A DNA stretch of 64,000 nucleotides, taken from Pseudocercospora fijiensis CIRAD86. Its lineage: Eukaryota > Ascomycota > Dothideomycetes > Mycosphaerellales > Mycosphaerellaceae. Within the stretch, counting starts at the first letter, position 1. Every line of letters begins with the position of its first letter. Where the stretch lies: positions 817,180 through 881,179 of the forward strand of contig NW_006921535.1 in assembly GCF_000340215.1 (NCBI RefSeq). Reading direction: 5' to 3'. The position numbers and the translations under genes are program-made. Shown piece by piece: positions 42,641-54,559 of this stretch. The notes under the pieces were generated by a model. The model made no database searches, was not told the origin of the DNA, and saw nothing but the letters and a program-made list of their open reading frames with translations.

Positions 42641-44189
42641 TTCTCACACTTCTTACCGCTATTACTACCTAATTCTTTATATTTAACCTTCTGCGACTCG
42701 TACTATACTCGCTATCGACTCGTAGAATGTCTCTATATATCGATCTATCGCTATAGAAGGCTTAGATAGTATCTTTAGTCTATAGTAGTATTATATAGAA
42801 AGCAATCGTATAGTACCTTATATAGGAGACCGGTTGTTAGATATCCTTTGATATACTTAAACGAAGGCTTAAAGAGTAGAATATTAATTATAGCTACTAT
42901 ACTTCCTATTACTAGGTTAACGATATTAAAGTACTTAAGATCCGGGTTATATATATCTTCTACGTTCTATAGTTAACTAATAAAGAGGCGGTTCGAGTAC
43001 TATAGGCGGATAGGTTTAAGATTAGCTAGCGGAGATATTAACGGATATATTAAGAGCTTAGATTAAAGAAGGTATTATTAATAGATAGATAGATAGAAGC
43101 GGAAGAGTAGATAGTAGAGGTTCTATAGGAAGAGCTCGAGAAGTCTACGGTAGAGTCCTTTAGCCGACGGTACCTATATACCTATATTAGGTCTAAATAT
43201 AATATTATTAGTAAAGATCGGCTATATCGTATAGCTTCCTTACTAAATCCTAAAGGATTACGAGTCCGCTATAAGAGGGCGTATTATTATACCCGGCCCT
43301 AGTTACGTAATATTAATAGATACTTACTATAAATTCGAGTATTAGGAAATATAGATATACGTAGCGATTAATATTTACTCGCGTTATATTATCTAGATCT
43401 ATATAGATATTACTAGCTAGATAGCTATTTCTATACTAGCTTAATACCTTATAACTTAAATGATCCGGAATAGTAGTATAATACTATAGATTATCTAATT
43501 AGACCGTAGGGTAGAGACGATTCTAGCCGCTAACGCTTACTATAAGACTCGCCTTACGACTCGTAGTAATCCGGAATAACCGCTAGCCTTCGAGGACTAC
43601 TTTAAATACGGCACGTCGGGTACGAGTAAGATAAACTAGCGGATTAAGGCATAGTAGCGCTAGTAAGCACCTATACTAAAACTTAAATAGCTAGAGGGGC
43701 TATTTCTACGAGTTACTACGCGAGTTACTATACGATACTAAGCTACTAGCGGATCGGATTGCCTTCTTTATAATCTATATACTAATTATACGTAATAAAG
43801 TCCTCGATTTTATCTACCTCTAGAATAGCTATCGTATCCGGAAGTAGGCTAATTAACTATATATTATACTAGGTATTCCGTATATTCTATACTATAATCT
43901 AGAGCTTATTAGGCATTCTTATTAAGGTATTCCTATACCTAACGGCGTAGTTAATAATCTAGAGTAAGACCTTTAAGGATTTAGTATATATTAGATTCTA
44001 TAGTACTCGCTATAGACTCGCTAATAGACTCGCTAATTTATAGATCTTATAGCCTAACTGCCCGAGGCTACGCTTTCTTAGTATTAGATAGTATTATAGA
44101 TTTATAGCTTCTCGTATCTAGTAAGTAGTAGCGAGAATAGTAATAATATAGATCGCCTTTACCGCTCTACTTACTTGCTTCTTCGATAG
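42640..44189 (+). mobile_element. RIP-degraded element with DDE/integrase-core-like ORF, interrupted by element B
   Basis: Reading through TAG/TAA stops gives a plus-strand frame with features of a fungal integrase-core (rve-type) transposase: FSRRYLYTYIRSKYNIISKDRL near 43160-43240, a later LAFEDYF-KYGTS...NQRI segment near 43580-43650, and a distal NSYRIRKQANQL...IPGIPYILYYNPE stretch near 43820-43920. The right end is cut at 44189 by the LTR of element B. The superfamily is not assigned; the call rests on recalled motif order only. Confidence 0.5.
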
Positions 44190-44469
44190 TATTAGCGAGT
44201 AACCGGCCCTATACACCTAGGCTAAGTTTTGAGCCTATATAAGAGGCCTCCTTCTATATTGTAGATAGAGCACTAACCTCGTATAGCACATTGTTTATGT
44301 TACACTTCTATAATGCCTATGTTGTAGGGCTCTGGTTATTAGCCTAAGCAACCGTCTTGTTATCCTATTATACTAAACATAGCTACCTATATTGCTATAG
44401 GTTATATTACCCTCGGTAGCCTATACTATTGCTACTAGTAGTAGTAGTAGTGTTAGTTTCCGTCCTTTA
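44190..44469 (+). repeat. 5' LTR of element B
   Basis: 280 bp, beginning TATTAGCGAGTAACCGG and ending CCGTCCTTTA, matching the LTRs of element A. The five bases before it are GATAG. Confidence 0.9.
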
Positions 44470-45080
44470 TTAGAGCCGAAGGTAGGGCTATCTCTTTATA
44501 TCTAACAGGTTCGGGTATATTAAAGGTGGTCTCTAGGTACGAATAGCTATAACCGAAGCGAGGGCACGATAAGAGCCTACGATGCGGACGATACCGAAGT
44601 ATCTTAAGGGGCTATTACGACAAGTAGAGAAACCTCTTAACGAGGGCATCGCTTTAACTCTAAAAAGCTGCAAACCCTTAGGACTGTTATAGCTTAGGGC
44701 CTAGTCTGCGACTATAGCTAGCTTCTAAGGACTCGGCTCCGGGTCGAAGACCTATTTAGTACCGCTTGCTCGAGATAAGCCCCGCCTAAGGAGGAGATAG
44801 ACTAATTACCTATCGGCCTTGCTTAGTTTGCTAAGACTATTAATTTGATAGCAAATACGGCTTATAGGTCGGATAGCCGGGGAGTCCCCTATTAATCGGG
44901 TAGGGCGTTCCTAGATTCGTAGCCTCGCTTAGACAGTACTTAGCCTTCTACTAGAAAAAGAAGGCTACCGCCTCCCCGCCTAGCTAAAGGAGATACGAGC
45001 TAGTTTCTAGGATCTAGGTATAAATAGAGATTGTAGTCTCTCCCTCCGAGCGGCTTCTATCTAAAATCTACTAAACTTAG

Positions 45081-45111
45081 CTCCTAGAGGTAGTTAGGCG
45101 ACCTCTAGGAG
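45081..45111 (+). other. leader hairpin of element B
   Basis: CTCCTAGAGGT and ACCTCTAGGAG form an 11-bp stem around a 9-nt loop at the same place as 9384-9414 of element A, with one base pair changed on both arms. Confidence 0.6.
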
Positions 45112-45120
45112 GCTAAATCC

Positions 45121-45145
45121 TAATACTATCCCGGGGGTAATACTA
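45121..45145. repeat. 25-bp palindrome (leader/gag junction, element B)
   Basis: TAATACTATCCC/GGGGGTAATACTA, equivalent to P1 of element A. Confidence 0.8.
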
Positions 45146-45259
45146 GGAGAAACAGCCTAATATACTATTCTCTCGCGTAGCAATATTATAATAAACTAAA
45201 CAAACTAAAGATACTAAAAACACTTTCCTATAGTATTTTATTTCAACTATTTTATAATA

Positions 45260-48200
45260 ATCGAATAAGCTCTAACGGAAGCGAATATTACGAATTAGTA
45301 GAATCTTCGGAATCCGAAAACGCCCCTAATCCTATTAACGAAGAAATCAGGCGGCGACTAGTTAACATAAGTAAGCCTCCTACGCCCTCTACGCTAGAGG
45401 CGCTCTACAATATTATTATAAAGATAATAGAGAAGCAAACTAAACTTCTTCGTTAAAACAAGCGTCGCCCGCTAGAACTAGGGAGCACTATAAACCCCTT
45501 ATTCGAAGGGTGGAACGCTATAGTATATATTAAGCGCTTTAAGGAAGGCTTAGTTAATTACGAGCTCGATAGAGAATCCGACTAGTACAAGATTCGGTCC
45601 TTTACGAGGACTACCTCCTCTAAGCTTTACCGAACCCTTAAAACCCTAGTTAGCTACCTAGAAAAGGACGACAAGTCTAATTCTAACTAGGAGACCTTTA
45701 AGATAGCCTTTATAAGGGAATATCGGGAGCGCGATAGCCGTCGTATTAAAGGTAGTCGTACGTAGCTCGAGTCCCTCTGCTTAGTAAGGCGCACTAAGAA
45801 TAACGATCTAAAGGGGTATATCCGCGAGTTTGTCGAGTTAGCGGACGGCATCGAATAGAGTAACCTCGAAAACTCTTAGAGAACGAGGCTACTCCTCTAG
45901 GGATTACCGTAGCCTATAGCTTAGCGTATCTTCCGTCGCTATAAGCTTAGCGAGTCCGATCCTAAGAGTTTTAGGAAATACAAAGAGGTCCTAGTATGTG
46001 TTAAGGCCGATATTAATAGCACCGCCGATGCGAGGAAGTTTATCTATAGCGAAGATAGGAATAACCTAGCGTAGGTTAGGAAAGACGCTATAGGAAGCAA
46101 GGGACCTAAGTTCCTTCCTAAATCGCAAAGTAGTCCTAAGACCGTAACTCCTACTATTACTAAACACTCTTAGGACGTCGCAGACTTAGCTAAATCCTTA
46201 GCCTAGCTAAACCTAAATGCGAAAGTATTACAGCGAGTTAGGGAGGTTATTAATACTACTATACTAGGCGATATACTACTAGTCTACTAGGTTTTAGACC
46301 CTAACTACCCTAAAGCCCCTTTAGTAGATGTCTACGCTATACGGAAGATCTATTCTAACTTAGATAGCAAGTGCTAGATATGTAGCGGGTTTAAATATAT
46401 CTAATCGTCCTACTCTATCTAGAAAGAGCTTCTTAAAAGGAAGCTTATTATGTAAGTAAATGGCCGATTCTACTATATAGATATTAGCGACAAGATTGAT
46501 TTCGAATAGGATCGGAGAGCCCCGAAGCTGCCTTAGCTAAAGACCCTTCTAGAAAAGAAGTATAGCGGCAAGATCGAGTTTAAGGATACTAGGAATAGTA
46601 CCCTCGCCGCTATTGCTAAACGAGAAACTTAGAAGGTTAGGGCAAAACAGGTTAAGGAGCGGAGCAGTAATAGTACTACTAAGCCTATTAAGGTTAACTT
46701 TGTTTCTTAGGATCCGGACGTAGTTACTAATGTTTACGCGGTTACTAAGAACAGTATAGATGTCTACGCTACTACGCGGTCTTAGACCTAGTCCTAAAAC
46801 AAGGGTAAGAGCCCTTAGAACCCTACTCGCCCTAGTGCGGCAGCCCCTACTAGGGTACTAAAGAACAAGGCGGCCGATAAGGCTAAGTAATAGCGAGAGT
46901 CGACCGCTAAAACTAAGACTCTCTAGATAGCTATAGACCGCGCTACCCGATCTAGCACCGTACCTAGTACCGTACCTAGTACCCTACCTATAGAAAGCCT
47001 AGTCGTCCTAGAGACTCTAGAGGTCGATATAGAGGATGTTGCTACCGATATTAGTAGTACCCTAGGCTTAGCTAACCTACCTGCCTATAAGCGGAAGTTA
47101 TCCGACCTAAAGAGCTTTCGCTTTAATAGGTATATAAAAAAGTATAGTACTAGCCTAGCTAATTCCTTAGATATAAAGGCAAACGCTCTCTTCTAGGCTT
47201 TATAGTTCCTAGACCTTAAGTCTAATATATCTATAGGAGAGCTGTTAGCGTACAGTTTGCCTACTAACCTATTCTAGAGCCGAATCCCTAACGATACTAC
47301 CTTTATAAAAGATCTCGCTACCCTCCGACGAAAATAGGGGCGAGAAGACTATATCGACGTCTCTTCCCTATAGTTCCTTCCTAAATTTTTAGGTGCCTAG
47401 GAGTTAGCAGAAGGCGAATCGGTAACCTACGAGAACTAAGAGACTATCGATAATACTAACGAAGAGGGAGTTAAGGAGATAGGCCGAGGGGATAGTAATT
47501 ATCCCGACCCTACTCTAGTTTTAGTTTCTATTAAGGCTGTCCGATTTACTAGCTAGTAAATCAGTCGGGTAGGACCTCCTCGACCTAAGGAACTTTACTC
47601 TATCCCTAATAATATAGACCTTTCCGTAGTTACTCGTTCCTTCGCCGTTGTCCCCGCTATCTATATTTAGGTTACTATCGGAAGCTATAGTTAGCAGATG
47701 CTAGTAATGCTTAATAATAGTTCGGAGTTACTTATTATAAGTAAGCGTTAGGCTAAGCAACTTAGGCTACTAATAAATAGAGACATTTCCCTCGGTATAT
47801 AGGGAGTAAATAGGGAGGTTGCGCTAGTAGGTACTTGCTATAATGTTATAGTAGACGCCTTCGGCATATACTTTTCCTTTACCTTCTAGATTGCCGCCGA
47901 CCTAAATACGCTAATTATTCTAGATCGACTATAGTCTCGCATAACCCGAGGTATCTAGCGGAACTGCGACGATAGCTCCTAGGAGGGAACTATCGCTAAC
48001 TAGAAGGGCAACCGAGTCGTATTTACTAGTTATATCGGCAATACTAGCTACAAGTCCTACGAGGATATCCTTACTGCTTCTAGACGGTCTTCGGGAAACG
48101 CTACGGCGCGGTTGTAAGACCGGCAATCTACGCTATAAGTTAGTATAGCTTAAATAGGTTATTTCTAGAAGTGCGCCGCTCTGTACGTTAAGGCAAGTTT

Positions 48201-48340
48201 CTAGGTTCTGCACTAAGAAGACGAGTACTCGAAGCGATAGCGAGTATAATACAACGACTACCTATACCTGCTATACGAGTTAAGGTAATAATGCTAGCTT
48301 ATACGTCGTCGCCGGGGGCATTACTACCGGACGCGGGTCT
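45260..48340 (+). pseudogene. gag: gag-protease region of element B (RIP-stopped)
   Basis: Collinear with 9560-12640 of element A, including the zinc-knuckle-like stretch near 46370-46420 and the retropepsin-like VTIGS...SELLIIS segment near 47670-47750, here nearer to the family consensus (NSSEL). It contains many RIP stops. It is bounded by palindromes at 45121-45145 and 48370-48394. Confidence 0.8.
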
Positions 48341-48369
48341 ACCCGAACTAACTAATTAGAGCGCGAGTC

Positions 48370-48394
48370 TAATGCTACCCCGGGAATATTATTA
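48370..48394. repeat. 25-bp palindrome (gag/pol junction, element B)
   Basis: TAATGCTACCCC/GGGAATATTATTA, equivalent to P2 of element A. Confidence 0.8.
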
Positions 48395-48399
48395 CGAAT

Positions 48400-50373
48400 C
48401 TAACGTTTTCGCCGGTGTTATAAATTAGGACTACTAGCTATACACCTATCGACTTAAGGAGACTTCTAAAGAAGTTTATGCGCTGTTTTATTGCGCTAAT
48501 CTCTAAGCCTAGCGATAAAGAGAGCGAGCTCGGGTTCGATAATCGATTAGTATACATACCCTATATAAGAGGGTAGCTAACAAGATTAAGCCTGTAAAGG
48601 GCAGCGTATATATTACCGATAGGTCTAATCCTAGCGGGAATCCTAACTAGCGATAAAAGTGTCTTAATTAGGAAGCAATATTGCTACCTAGGGATAGTCC
48701 GTACGACTAGAGATATATTACTAAAAAGTTCTCTACTATTCCTAGGGGTTTAAGGCTAATACCGGAAAGGCTTACAAAGATTAAACCTAGTATAGAGCTT
48801 TCGGATCTTAAGCTTAACCTGCTATATAAGCTTCTATATAATCGCGAAGCCGTATTAGTATATAACTTTACTTACCTAGGCAGAATTAACCCGGAGGTTG
48901 CCCCTTCGTAGAAGATCCGAACGATCGAATATAAGCCTTAGGCCTACCTAGGTTTTAAGCTAAACCTAAGCCTGCGGGGTATAGTTAAGGACATAATACG
49001 GTAGCGCGTAAAGGCTAGCATACTTAAGCCTTCCTATACCTCGTATCGTAATCTATATTTCCTAGTTTAAAAGAAAACAGCTCCTAGGGAACCAAAGAAG
49101 TACCGTTTAATTAACGCTATATAAAAGTTTAACGCGGTTACGATTAGAGATACTAACCTCCCTCCGGAGACTAATAGGTTCTCGGAAGCCTTTACTAACT
49201 GTGTTATAGCCTTACTAGTTAACGTTTTCTCGGGCTACGACTAGATTCCTCTTTACCCTAACAGCCGCGACCTAACTAGTTTCGAGATACCTCTTAGGCT
49301 ATATAGACAAACTACCCTTCCCTAAGGGGCAACTAACTCCGTAGCCTAGTTCGTTCGTATTATAAACTAGGTCCTCGCGGCCTATATCTCCTATATAGCG
49401 ATGCCTTTCTTCGACGACATCGGTATTAGGGGCCCTAAAACTAGGTACGATAATAAAGAAGTAGAGCCTAGTATCCGTAGGTTCTTTCTCGAATATATTT
49501 AGAACCTCGATAGTGTCCTCTACGACCTAGAGCGAGCTAACCTAACGGTATATAGGGAGAAGCTTTAGCTCCTATGCAAACGAATAAACATTGTCGGGTT
49601 TGTAACTAATAAGAACAGCCGCTATCCTAATAATATACGGGTCCTAAAGATCGTATCCTAGCCGGATCCTACCTATTAGAAGGATATCCAAACCTAGCTT
49701 AGAGTAGTCTCCTACTTCCGTATCTAGGTCGAGAACTTTGTACTAGTATATAAGCCCTTATACGCCTTGCTTAAGAAGGATGCTAAGTTCGAATAGACCC
49801 CCGTTTACTAAGCGGCTAAGGATACGGTAACTAAGGCACTCGTTAGCGTACCTACACTTATATCTATTAACTACTTAGAGGGTGCGGGTTTAATTATTAT
49901 TGCTATCGATTCTAGCGGAGAAGGCTATAGCGAGATACTAATGCAGTATAACCGTAAGGAGCTATCTTTGCGTTACCCTATCCGATACGACTTAGGACTA
50001 TAGAAACCGATCGAGGCCCGGTACGATACTAGCAAGCGAGAATGCCTTAGGGTCTATAAGGCTCTAAAGAAGTTCCGACTATAGCTCTTTAGTATGTTCT
50101 TTCGTCTAGAAATCGATACTTAGACGCTAGTCTATTAGCTTAACCGTATAGCCTCCGACCTACTAAACTCTACGATAGCTCGGTAGGTTGCCTAGATCTA
50201 TTTGTTTAACTTCGACGTCTTCTACGTTCCTAGTAAGAAGTATACTAGACCGGATAGCCTTTCTAGAAGGCCCGCTATAGGAGAGGATATCGCCGAGATA
50301 ATAGAAGAAGAGGATATCGATGCGGTAATTAACCGTACTTTCTTCGCTGCCTTCTATATTAATGCTATACTAG
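48400..50373 (+). pseudogene. pol: partial pol of element B: reverse transcriptase and RNase H
   Basis: Collinear with the first half of pol in element A. It includes the FFDDI active-site variant near 49407-49421 and the RNase H connection with FNFDVFYVPSKKYTRPDSLS at 50202-50270, which is still open for 62 codons. It ends abruptly at 50373, where the LTR of element C starts. The integrase is missing. Confidence 0.85.
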
Positions 50374-50652
50374 TAAAGGACGGAAACTAACACTACTACT
50401 ACTACTTGTAGCAATAGTATAGGCTACCGAGGGTAACATAACCTATAGCAATATAGGCAGCTATGTTTAGCAAGATAGGATAACGAGACTATCGCTTAGG
50501 CTAATAACTAGGGCCCTACAATATAGGTATTGTAGAAGTGTAACATAAACAATGTGCTATACGAGGTTGATGCCCTATCTATAATACAGAAGGAGGCCTC
50601 TTATATAGGCTTAAAACTAGCCTATAGGTATAGGGCCGGTTACTAGCTAATA
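50374..50652 (-). repeat. 3' LTR of element C (reverse orientation)
   Basis: 279 bp, starting TAAAGGACGG and ending GCTAATA on the plus strand, the reverse complement of the LTRs of element A. ACTAG precedes it (50369-50373), the same pentamer as at the insertion of element A. A purine tract (as TCCCTCCCTTTCTTCG) follows at 50653-50668. Confidence 0.9.
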
Positions 50653-50758
50653 TCCCTCCCTTTCTTCGTATCTAACTAGATACGCTTTACATTGCGCGCT
50701 TAAAACAAACATGTATCTATCCTTAGCGTTCTTAGCTAAGGCTATTTTTAGAACTCCG

Positions 50759-50783
50759 TAATAACACCCCCGGGGTAGCATTA
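50759..50783. repeat. 25-bp palindrome (after ORF3, element C)
   Basis: TAATAACACCCC/CGGGGTAGCATTA, equivalent to P5 of element A in reverse. Confidence 0.8.
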
Positions 50784-50839
50784 ATCCTAGATACTATAAT
50801 TATGCAAAAACAACTTCCTAAGTAACACTATATAGACCT

Positions 50840-53520
50840 ACTGTTGCTTTAACGCGCCGTAATCCTTACTAGCAATAACCTTATCTGCTAGTCGGTTCTC
50901 GAAATCTCCTCCGTATACGTTAAAGCTATTAGTACCGAAGTACTATCCCTCGTAGAAAGCTTAATTAACGAGGAGGTTAGTAGCCTTTTCCTTCGCAGCA
51001 TTCTCCTAATCGTATAGATATTCCTTAAGTCCCTCGTTATTAAGTAACTAGGGCATCGGAGATATAACTAAGGCCTTCGACTAAGATAGCGGTAGGGAAG
51101 GGGAACGGCACGAAGGTGTTCGAACCTAGAAGGGCGGTTAGATTGCGGTACGCCTTAGCAACCTCGGCGACGGTTAAGTTGTCGTAACCCTTAATCTTAG
51201 TACCGTCGATAACGCGAGAGTAGCCTAGGTTAATTAATATACGGTTGCTCTTAGTTTTTAGATTACTATATAGTAGGTATAGCATCTAAATAGAGACTTC
51301 GCACTCCTTTAGAGGGTTAAGGATCCACTCCGCCTTACGCCCCTTACTATTAGGCTAACTATCGAATATATAGTCGAGGTCGTCGTCGGTAAGGTGCTTA
51401 TTAGTAAGCTTGCCGATCTTGCTTAGCGGGACTAGGCTACAAGCCTTAAGCTTCTTAACCTAGTTCGTAAAGACCTCGGGCTAATATATGCCTTCGATAA
51501 TAGTAGAGTAGCTAGTCTTATCCTTAGATATAAGACAGACCTTAATACGTAGGTAACTAGCACCCTCGCTAGCTGCGAGCTTAACTATATCTTATCCGAG
51601 ACGAGTAGACTCCTTAGAAGGACAGTTTTTATAAGTACTGCTAACCTTAAAGAACTTAGTAGGCTTAGGGACAGAGATAAGCTCGTATACGTAATTAGGT
51701 CGAAGGGCGATAGCTAAGAGCTATAGGGCAGGGTGCTAGCGGACGATTTAGTTGCTTATACCGTAAGTTTAAAGGGCATTGCGGCCTTCCTACTTAGACT
51801 TAGGCATCGTACGCATATACTAAAGGTATATTTTAAACTCCTCCTATATTAGGTCGATAAGGAAAGGAAGATATACTCTACGAGGCTCTTATAACTAGCT
51901 AAAGACTTAAGGGAAGATAGTATTACTAGTCTAGCGAAAGCGGTCGAAGGAAGTGCCTTAGCTAAGGATACCGGTAACGAACTTGCTCTAGCGATCCGTT
52001 AGCGTAAGGGCGCGAGTAATAGTACTAGTAGGGTTGAACGCGTAGAGTCCTAGAGATGTCGGGGCGGCAACAGGGCGTCTAGGAAACTAGTTAGTATAGG
52101 CCTAATTAGCCTTAAGGGCAGCGAAGGCGTCTTAATTAGGAACCTCGCGACTAATCTTTAATAGGCGGCCGACGAGGACAATCGCCTTAGCACTAGTATA
52201 GAGACTATAGACCTTAGCGGCCTTCTTAATATAGTTAGCATATATAGAGAACGGCTCTTCTCTTAGCTTACTAAGGTCGTCGAGCTGTTAATAGATAGAC
52301 AGGGCGGTAGGAGCTTTACCTATATTAGCTTTAGGAACTATATCGATCTTAGTAATAAGGTGCGTAATAGAGTCGCCCTTATAAGAACTATAGATATTCT
52401 TAGTTAATAGGATCGGCGAGAGCCCTCTATCTCTACGCTCGCTAAAGGAGCCTTCGGAGGAGACATCTTCTAGTAGTATATCTAGTATATTAATATCCGA
52501 GTTACTATAGTTAGTACTATAGTTAGCTCTAGAAGGGGCGCTATACTTCTTAGTAGCCTTGCGGAGGGCCTAGCGAGTATATAATGCCTTCTTACGCGCT
52601 GCTTCGGCCTTAGCGCGCTCGTCCTTAATTTCCTAAGGGACCTTATAGTTACGGGTCGAGCGACGGTCTTAAGCCTATATCTCCGTAGCGAGCGCGAGAC
52701 TAGCAGCCGTATCGGCCTCTGTTTCTAGGCGAAGAGCCTTGCGTTTAAGGACATTAACGATAGGAGCCTCTTAACCTTTAACAATAAAACCTATACTATT
52801 AATGCGATAGCCCTTCTCTTTTAGTAGATCCTTAGTTATCTATATATTAAGATCGATCTAGACAATTGTATCGTAGTGCCGCTTCTAGTAGGATGTCGTA
52901 AAGTCGTTAAGCGCAAAGGACAAGTTAAGTAACTGCTTGCCTACCTTCTTACTAGCGGTAGATATACGATAGATTATAGTGTAGGAAAGGTGCTTAGCGC
53001 CTTAACGACGGACCTTGTACTTATTAACGAACGAAGAGACCTGCTTAGTACGCTCTTATCTACCGTAGGCGAAGTTAATAAGGCTCTTAGGAAGACTACT
53101 TAGTCCTCCCTAATATTCGAAGGCCTAGTCGAGGGTCTTAAAGCGTAAGCGAATCTAGGTGCCGGCCGTCTCGAGGCTATAGACAATAGGAAAGGCTTAT
53201 TCGATATCTATATCGTTAAGGACCTCGCGCTTAAAGATACGCTTACCGATAGACTAACGCAAGTTGTTTATATCGTACGTAACTAAGATAGTAGCCTTCT
53301 TAATGTTCCTATTAATAACGCGTAGTAGGGTACGAGCGTTCTAGATCTTCTCTTAAGGGTCTTTAAGGGCGGTAACGATCTAGAAGCAGTGCTCGAGGCT
53401 AGTTGCAGTAGCTAAGGCGCTATCGGAGGGGGCTTCGATTAGAACTAGTGCGCCTAGGTTTAGGGCTAGTAGGTTGCTACTACTGCTAGCGCCTAGCGGA
53501 TTTAGGGCGCCGGAAGACAT
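50840..53520 (-). pseudogene. ORF3 of element C (RIP-stopped, internal deletion)
   Basis: Starts at the CAT at 53518-53520 (ATG on the minus strand) and follows ORF3 of elements A and D in frame. About 56 bp are missing near 51045 compared with D, which changes the frame near the C-terminus. A segment at 51285-51040 is still open for 81 codons. Product unknown. Confidence 0.7.
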
Positions 53521-53941
53521 CTTAGTCGACCGGAGCGGAAAGGAGTTAGTAACGAGCTTGCAAAAACGTTCGTAGCTTGTTAATAATAATTAAAGGGTTT
53601 AGATAGAAGAGGAGGGGGGTAGGCGGTAGTAAGTTAGTTAGTACTCGAGTAGAAGAAAGAGCTTAGAAGGCTCGCCTTAAATAGGGTACGAAGGTAGCGT
53701 AGTCCGTATATTCCGGTAAAGCAAACGGATAACGATTATATATAGATCCTAAAAAGTAAAGCTATATACGAGACTCTTTTGTTAGTAGGGCGGCTAAAGT
53801 TTAACAATCGATCTAGCTAATTGCTAGTAGCGACTACGCGCCTTTGTTAACCTCTAGCTTTCGTAGATTCCCGCGTACTCGAAATGTAACTAGTTAGTTC
53901 GAGTACCTAGTAGTAATCTATAGTAGTAAGGCTAGCGGGAC

Positions 53942-53966
53942 TAATAACACCCCCGGGGTAGTATTA
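53942..53966. repeat. 25-bp palindrome (before ORF3, element C)
   Basis: TAATAACACCCC/CGGGGTAGTATTA, equivalent to P4 of element A in reverse. Confidence 0.8.
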
Positions 53967-54083
53967 GCTTTTCTCTAAAGATGCTCGGTAACTAGGAGCA
54001 AATCGCCTAGGCCTAGCGCAGCTTGTGTTAGCCTATAGCACTATCGTTATAGATGTAGTATTACCTTTTATAGTAGTAGGTAT

Positions 54084-54363
54084 TAAAGGACGGAAACCAA
54101 AACCACTACTACTACCTGTAGTAATAGTATAGGCTACCGAGGGTAACATAACCTATAGCAATATAGGCAGCTATGTTTAGTATAATAGGATAACAAGACG
54201 GTTGCTTAGGCTAATAACTAGAGCCCTGCAATATAGGCATTATAGAAGTGTGACATAAACAATGTGCTATACGAGGTTGGTACTCTATCTACAATGTAGA
54301 AGGAGGCCTCTTATATAGGCTTAAAACTCAGCCTAGGTGTATAGGGCCGGTTACTAGCTAATA
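54084..54363 (-). repeat. 3' LTR of element D (reverse orientation)
   Basis: 280 bp, the reverse complement of the family LTR, directly joined to element C sequence on its left. The bases before it (GGTAT) would be the target duplication, with the partner outside the window. Confidence 0.9.
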
Positions 54364-54475
54364 TCCCTCCCTTTCTTCGTGTCTAACTAGACACGCTTCA
54401 CATTGTGCGCTTAAAACAAACAGTTATACAGTAACCTTAGGTATCTCAGCTAAGGCTATCTTTTAGAGACTCCGC

Positions 54476-54501
54476 AATAATACCCCCGGGGTAGCATTAT
54501 T
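54476..54501. repeat. palindrome (after ORF3, element D)
   Basis: AATAATACCCC/CGGGGTAGCATTATT, equivalent to P5 of element A in reverse. Confidence 0.8.
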
Positions 54502-54559
54502 CCTAGATTCTATTAATATGCAAAAAAAAACTTCCTAAGCATCTAATCTACTACGCTAA

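Larger units (their letters stand above)
44190..50373 (+). mobile_element. element B: 5' part of a Ty3/Gypsy retrotransposon (same family as A), cut by element C
   Basis: It begins with a 280-bp LTR, the same candidate primer site, leader hairpin, gag-protease and pol as element A, but stops inside pol at 50373, after the RNase H connection and before integrase, where a minus-strand LTR begins. It is RIP-degraded throughout. Integrase, ORF3 and the 3' LTR should lie beyond the window if the nest is intact. Confidence 0.88.
50374..54083 (-). mobile_element. element C: 3' part of a minus-strand retrotransposon copy, inserted in B and cut by D
   Basis: In minus-strand order it holds part of the pol-ORF3 spacer, ORF3, the purine tract and the 3' LTR (50374-50652). 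It is interrupted at 54083 in the spacer, where the sequence matching AGTAGGCAT of element A is followed by the LTR of element D. The rest of its pol, gag and 5' LTR would lie beyond D, outside the window. Confidence 0.82.

Noticed and set aside
47929..48126. 65-codon minus-strand frame in element B (also seen at 62426-62623 in D)
   Set aside because: Antisense to the protease region; open only because RIP creates few stops in that frame.
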